A stretch of 34,021 nt of DNA from Clostridiales bacterium. Lineage in GTDB: Bacteria; Bacillota; Clostridia; Lachnospirales; Lachnospiraceae. The notes under the pieces were generated by a model. It did no database searches and was not told where the DNA came from. It saw only the letters and a program-made list of their open reading frames with translations. Shown here piece by piece: positions 32,673 to 34,021 of the stretch (positions are counted from its first letter, which is position 1; each line of letters opens with the position of its first letter). The DNA is taken from the NCBI GenBank assembly GCA_020860565.1, contig JAJBUA010000029.1, positions 1-34,021 of the forward strand, read 5' to 3'. Position numbers and translations under genes: made by a program.

Positions 32673-33770
32673 TCAGTCGATCGAGGTCAGTAAATCATAG
32701 AAGTTCTGCCATTCCTCCCCCTTCGCTAGATACTCCTCTGTCATCGGAGCACACGCCTCACGCCACGCGTCAATGTCTGTAATCTCCGTTACAGTAACTC
32801 CGTTTTCTTTCATAGCCTCCAGAGCAACCGTCTGATCCTCATCATCAATCTCTTCCTGATAAGTCTGCGCTTCATTCGCACATTCTCTGATAATAGTCTG
32901 TAAATCTTCAGGGAGCGAATTCAGCCAGTCTGTATTAAAGAAATAATACGTACACGCAATAATATGATTCGTAATAGCCAGATATTTTCCGTTATCCTCC
33001 AGTGCGGAAGCATGGATGGAACTCGGAGAACCTTCACAACCATTGCAGACATTCTGACTCATGGCAGTATAAATCTCATTCCAATCCATGGTAATACCAA
33101 CAGCACCAAGCGCTTCAAACATCGAAATATACACAGCGTTCGGGCCACGTAAAACCAGATCCTCCATATCCGAAAGCTTTTCAACCGGAACATTGGTGAG
33201 AATATCCCGAGACCCCTGTGATTGTCCCGCCATGGCCGTAAAACCAATCGGATTTACCGCGTTATTGACGTACTCGATAACCGACTCATTTTTCATAACA
33301 CGGCGATAATGATCATTGTCTTTGAACAGGAATGGGAACTCAAACAACATCAGCTGCTGACATCCCTCATAAGCACCTGGTCCGGTACCTGGAGCCGCAG
33401 TCACCATTTCAAGGTCACCTTCCATTGCCATGGCCACCTGTTCCGCCTGACTGCCCAATTCCGAGCCATAATTTGCAACACAATTAATGCGTCCCTCCGA
33501 TTTTTCATTCACCAGTTCAGCAAATCTGGCCAACCCCTGTCCAACGGTTGACGTAGCAGCCAGGTTCGTAGAGCAACGCAGATCATATGTTTTGGTATCT
33601 GTTACAGCTACTTTTGTTTCCTCTTCTATCGCCTGATTTTCTGCTGCCGCAGTCTCCGTGTTCGATGCCGCGGTCCCAGTATTCGATGTCGTTCCACAAC
33701 CGATGACCGATAAGGCCATCATAGTGCACAATGAAACGACTGCCAATTGTTTCTTGTGAATTTTTTTCAT
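32673..33770 (-). CDS. dctP: TRAP transporter solute-binding lipoprotein DctP
   Basis: The 365-aa protein has a lipoprotein signal peptide with lipobox SVIGC (Cys25), a Thr/Ala/Glu-rich linker to about residue 55 and a DctP-type binding domain. Typical segments are FPFLFKDNDHYRRVM, LVLRGPNAVYISMFEALG (Arg as likely carboxylate clamp) and the ITNHIIACTYYFFN region. It captures an acidic solute outside the membrane and hands it to DctQM. Start ATG 33770. It is the first gene of the operon dctP-dctQ-dctM-gfo-gfo. Confidence 0.94.
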   Translation of the reverse strand: MKKIHKKQLAVVSLCTMMALSVIGCGTTSNTGTAASNTETAAAENQAIEEETKVAVTDTKTYDLRCSTNLAATSTVGQGLARFAELVNEKSEGRINCVANYGSELGSQAEQVAMAMEGDLEMVTAAPGTGPGAYEGCQQLMLFEFPFLFKDNDHYRRVMKNESVIEYVNNAVNPIGFTAMAGQSQGSRDILTNVPVEKLSDMEDLVLRGPNAVYISMFEALGAVGITMDWNEIYTAMSQNVCNGCEGSPSSIHASALEDNGKYLAITNHIIACTYYFFNTDWLNSLPEDLQTIIRECANEAQTYQEEIDDEDQTVALEAMKENGVTVTEITDIDAWREACAPMTEEYLAKGEEWQNFYDLLTSID

Positions 33771-33834
33771 ACAGGTATCCTCTCTTTCCTTTGATCATTT
33801 TTGTAAAAATTTGTTAAACTGACTGAAAATTTCG

Positions 33835-33854
33835 ATAGGTAAACGTTTGCCTAT
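33835..33854. promoter_or_regulatory. LacI-family operator-like palindrome upstream of dctP
   Basis: ATAGGTAAACGTTTGCCTAT is a 20-bp palindrome with one mismatched pair and the AAACGTTT core usual for LacI/GalR-family regulators. It fits a cre (CcpA) site only loosely. It lies about 65 nt before the dctP start and about 90 nt downstream of the predicted transcription start, so repression by roadblock is possible. Confidence 0.65.
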
Positions 33855-33948
33855 TGGGTAAAAAAAATATTTTCACGATTTTCCTCTCAAATAGCTTTTC
33901 CTCCTTTCAAAATTGATTTTTTTAAGTACTATGTTCTCAGTTTTCTGT

Positions 33949-33978
33949 AGTCTACACATCCTTTTCGTATATTGTCAA
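33949..33978 (-). promoter_or_regulatory. Promoter of the TRAP operon
   Basis: On the minus strand, a perfect TTGACA (33978-33973), an 18-bp spacer and TAGACT (33954-33949). The predicted start is near 33942, leaving a leader of about 170 nt before dctP that contains the palindrome. AAAGGAGG near 33900 precedes only very short frames. Confidence 0.62.
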
Positions 33979-34021
33979 GCAGATTCATGATATTTCCTGA
34001 AAATATTATGAATTTCCATGT

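Noticed and set aside
33870-33900. Leader peptide or small gene in the TRAP leader, because of AAAGGAGG
   Set aside because: The frames that follow are only 5 to about 20 codons, have no regulatory codon run and overlap the palindrome. Too little support.

Overview
The window reads as chromosomal DNA of an anaerobic Gram-positive Firmicute, most likely a gut Lachnospiraceae (Clostridium cluster XIVa-like). This is inferred from gene content: strong AGGAGG ribosome binding sites, LPXTG/sortase surface proteins, a PurO-type IMP cyclohydrolase beside a stand-alone AICAR formyltransferase, the TIGR03960/TIGR03936/RNase G cluster, and TRAP transport linked to Gfo/Idh dehydrogenases. No rRNA, tRNA or CRISPR array was seen.

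Layout. (1) 1-4 kb: a LarA-like nickel-pincer isomerase family gene (minus) diverges from a LysR regulator (plus), which converges on glucarate dehydratase gudD at a bidirectional terminator. (2) 4-10.1 kb, all minus strand: TIGR03960 radical SAM protein, TIGR03936 partner, RNase G, PurO, AICAR formyltransferase and gudD. A 155-bp palindromic element flanked by a 10-bp direct repeat sits just before RNase G. (3) 10.3-10.8 kb: an intact Phd antitoxin followed by a truncated Doc toxin and a hairpin-rich remnant. (4) 10.8-21.8 kb: a sortase-assembled pilus locus on the minus strand. Reading 5' to 3' it holds a tyrosine recombinase, a putative invertible promoter segment, an XRE regulator, the major pilin, a class C sortase, a minor pilin, a second sortase and a 1558-aa LPETG adhesin. 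(5) 22.1-24.0 kb: an orphan LysR gene and a hicAB toxin-antitoxin pair. (6) 24.0-28.1 kb: a three-gene GlpA/GlpB-like flavoprotein operon with DUF1667, divergent from a third LysR gene. (7) 28.4-34 kb: a TRAP operon (dctP-dctQ-dctM) ending in two Gfo/Idh/MocA dehydrogenases, with a strong promoter and a LacI-type operator-like palindrome upstream.

The main discovery candidate is the 20.63-20.95 kb segment. Two copies of an exact 16-base sequence lie in inverted orientation about 300 bp apart. Each has the layout of a tyrosine-recombinase core site, with short inverted arms around an asymmetric 6-bp spacer. Between them is a good sigma-A-type promoter that in this assembly points away from the pilus genes, towards the adjacent recombinase. 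This suggests a phase-variable pilus whose operon is captured here in the OFF state. It is an inference from sequence, testable by read mapping or PCR.

The metabolic genes suggest use of sugar acids and hydroxyacids (gudD, LarA-like isomerase, TRAP/Gfo-Idh operon, GlpA/LhgO-like oxidase). Three LysR regulators of the same subfamily sit beside separate gene sets.
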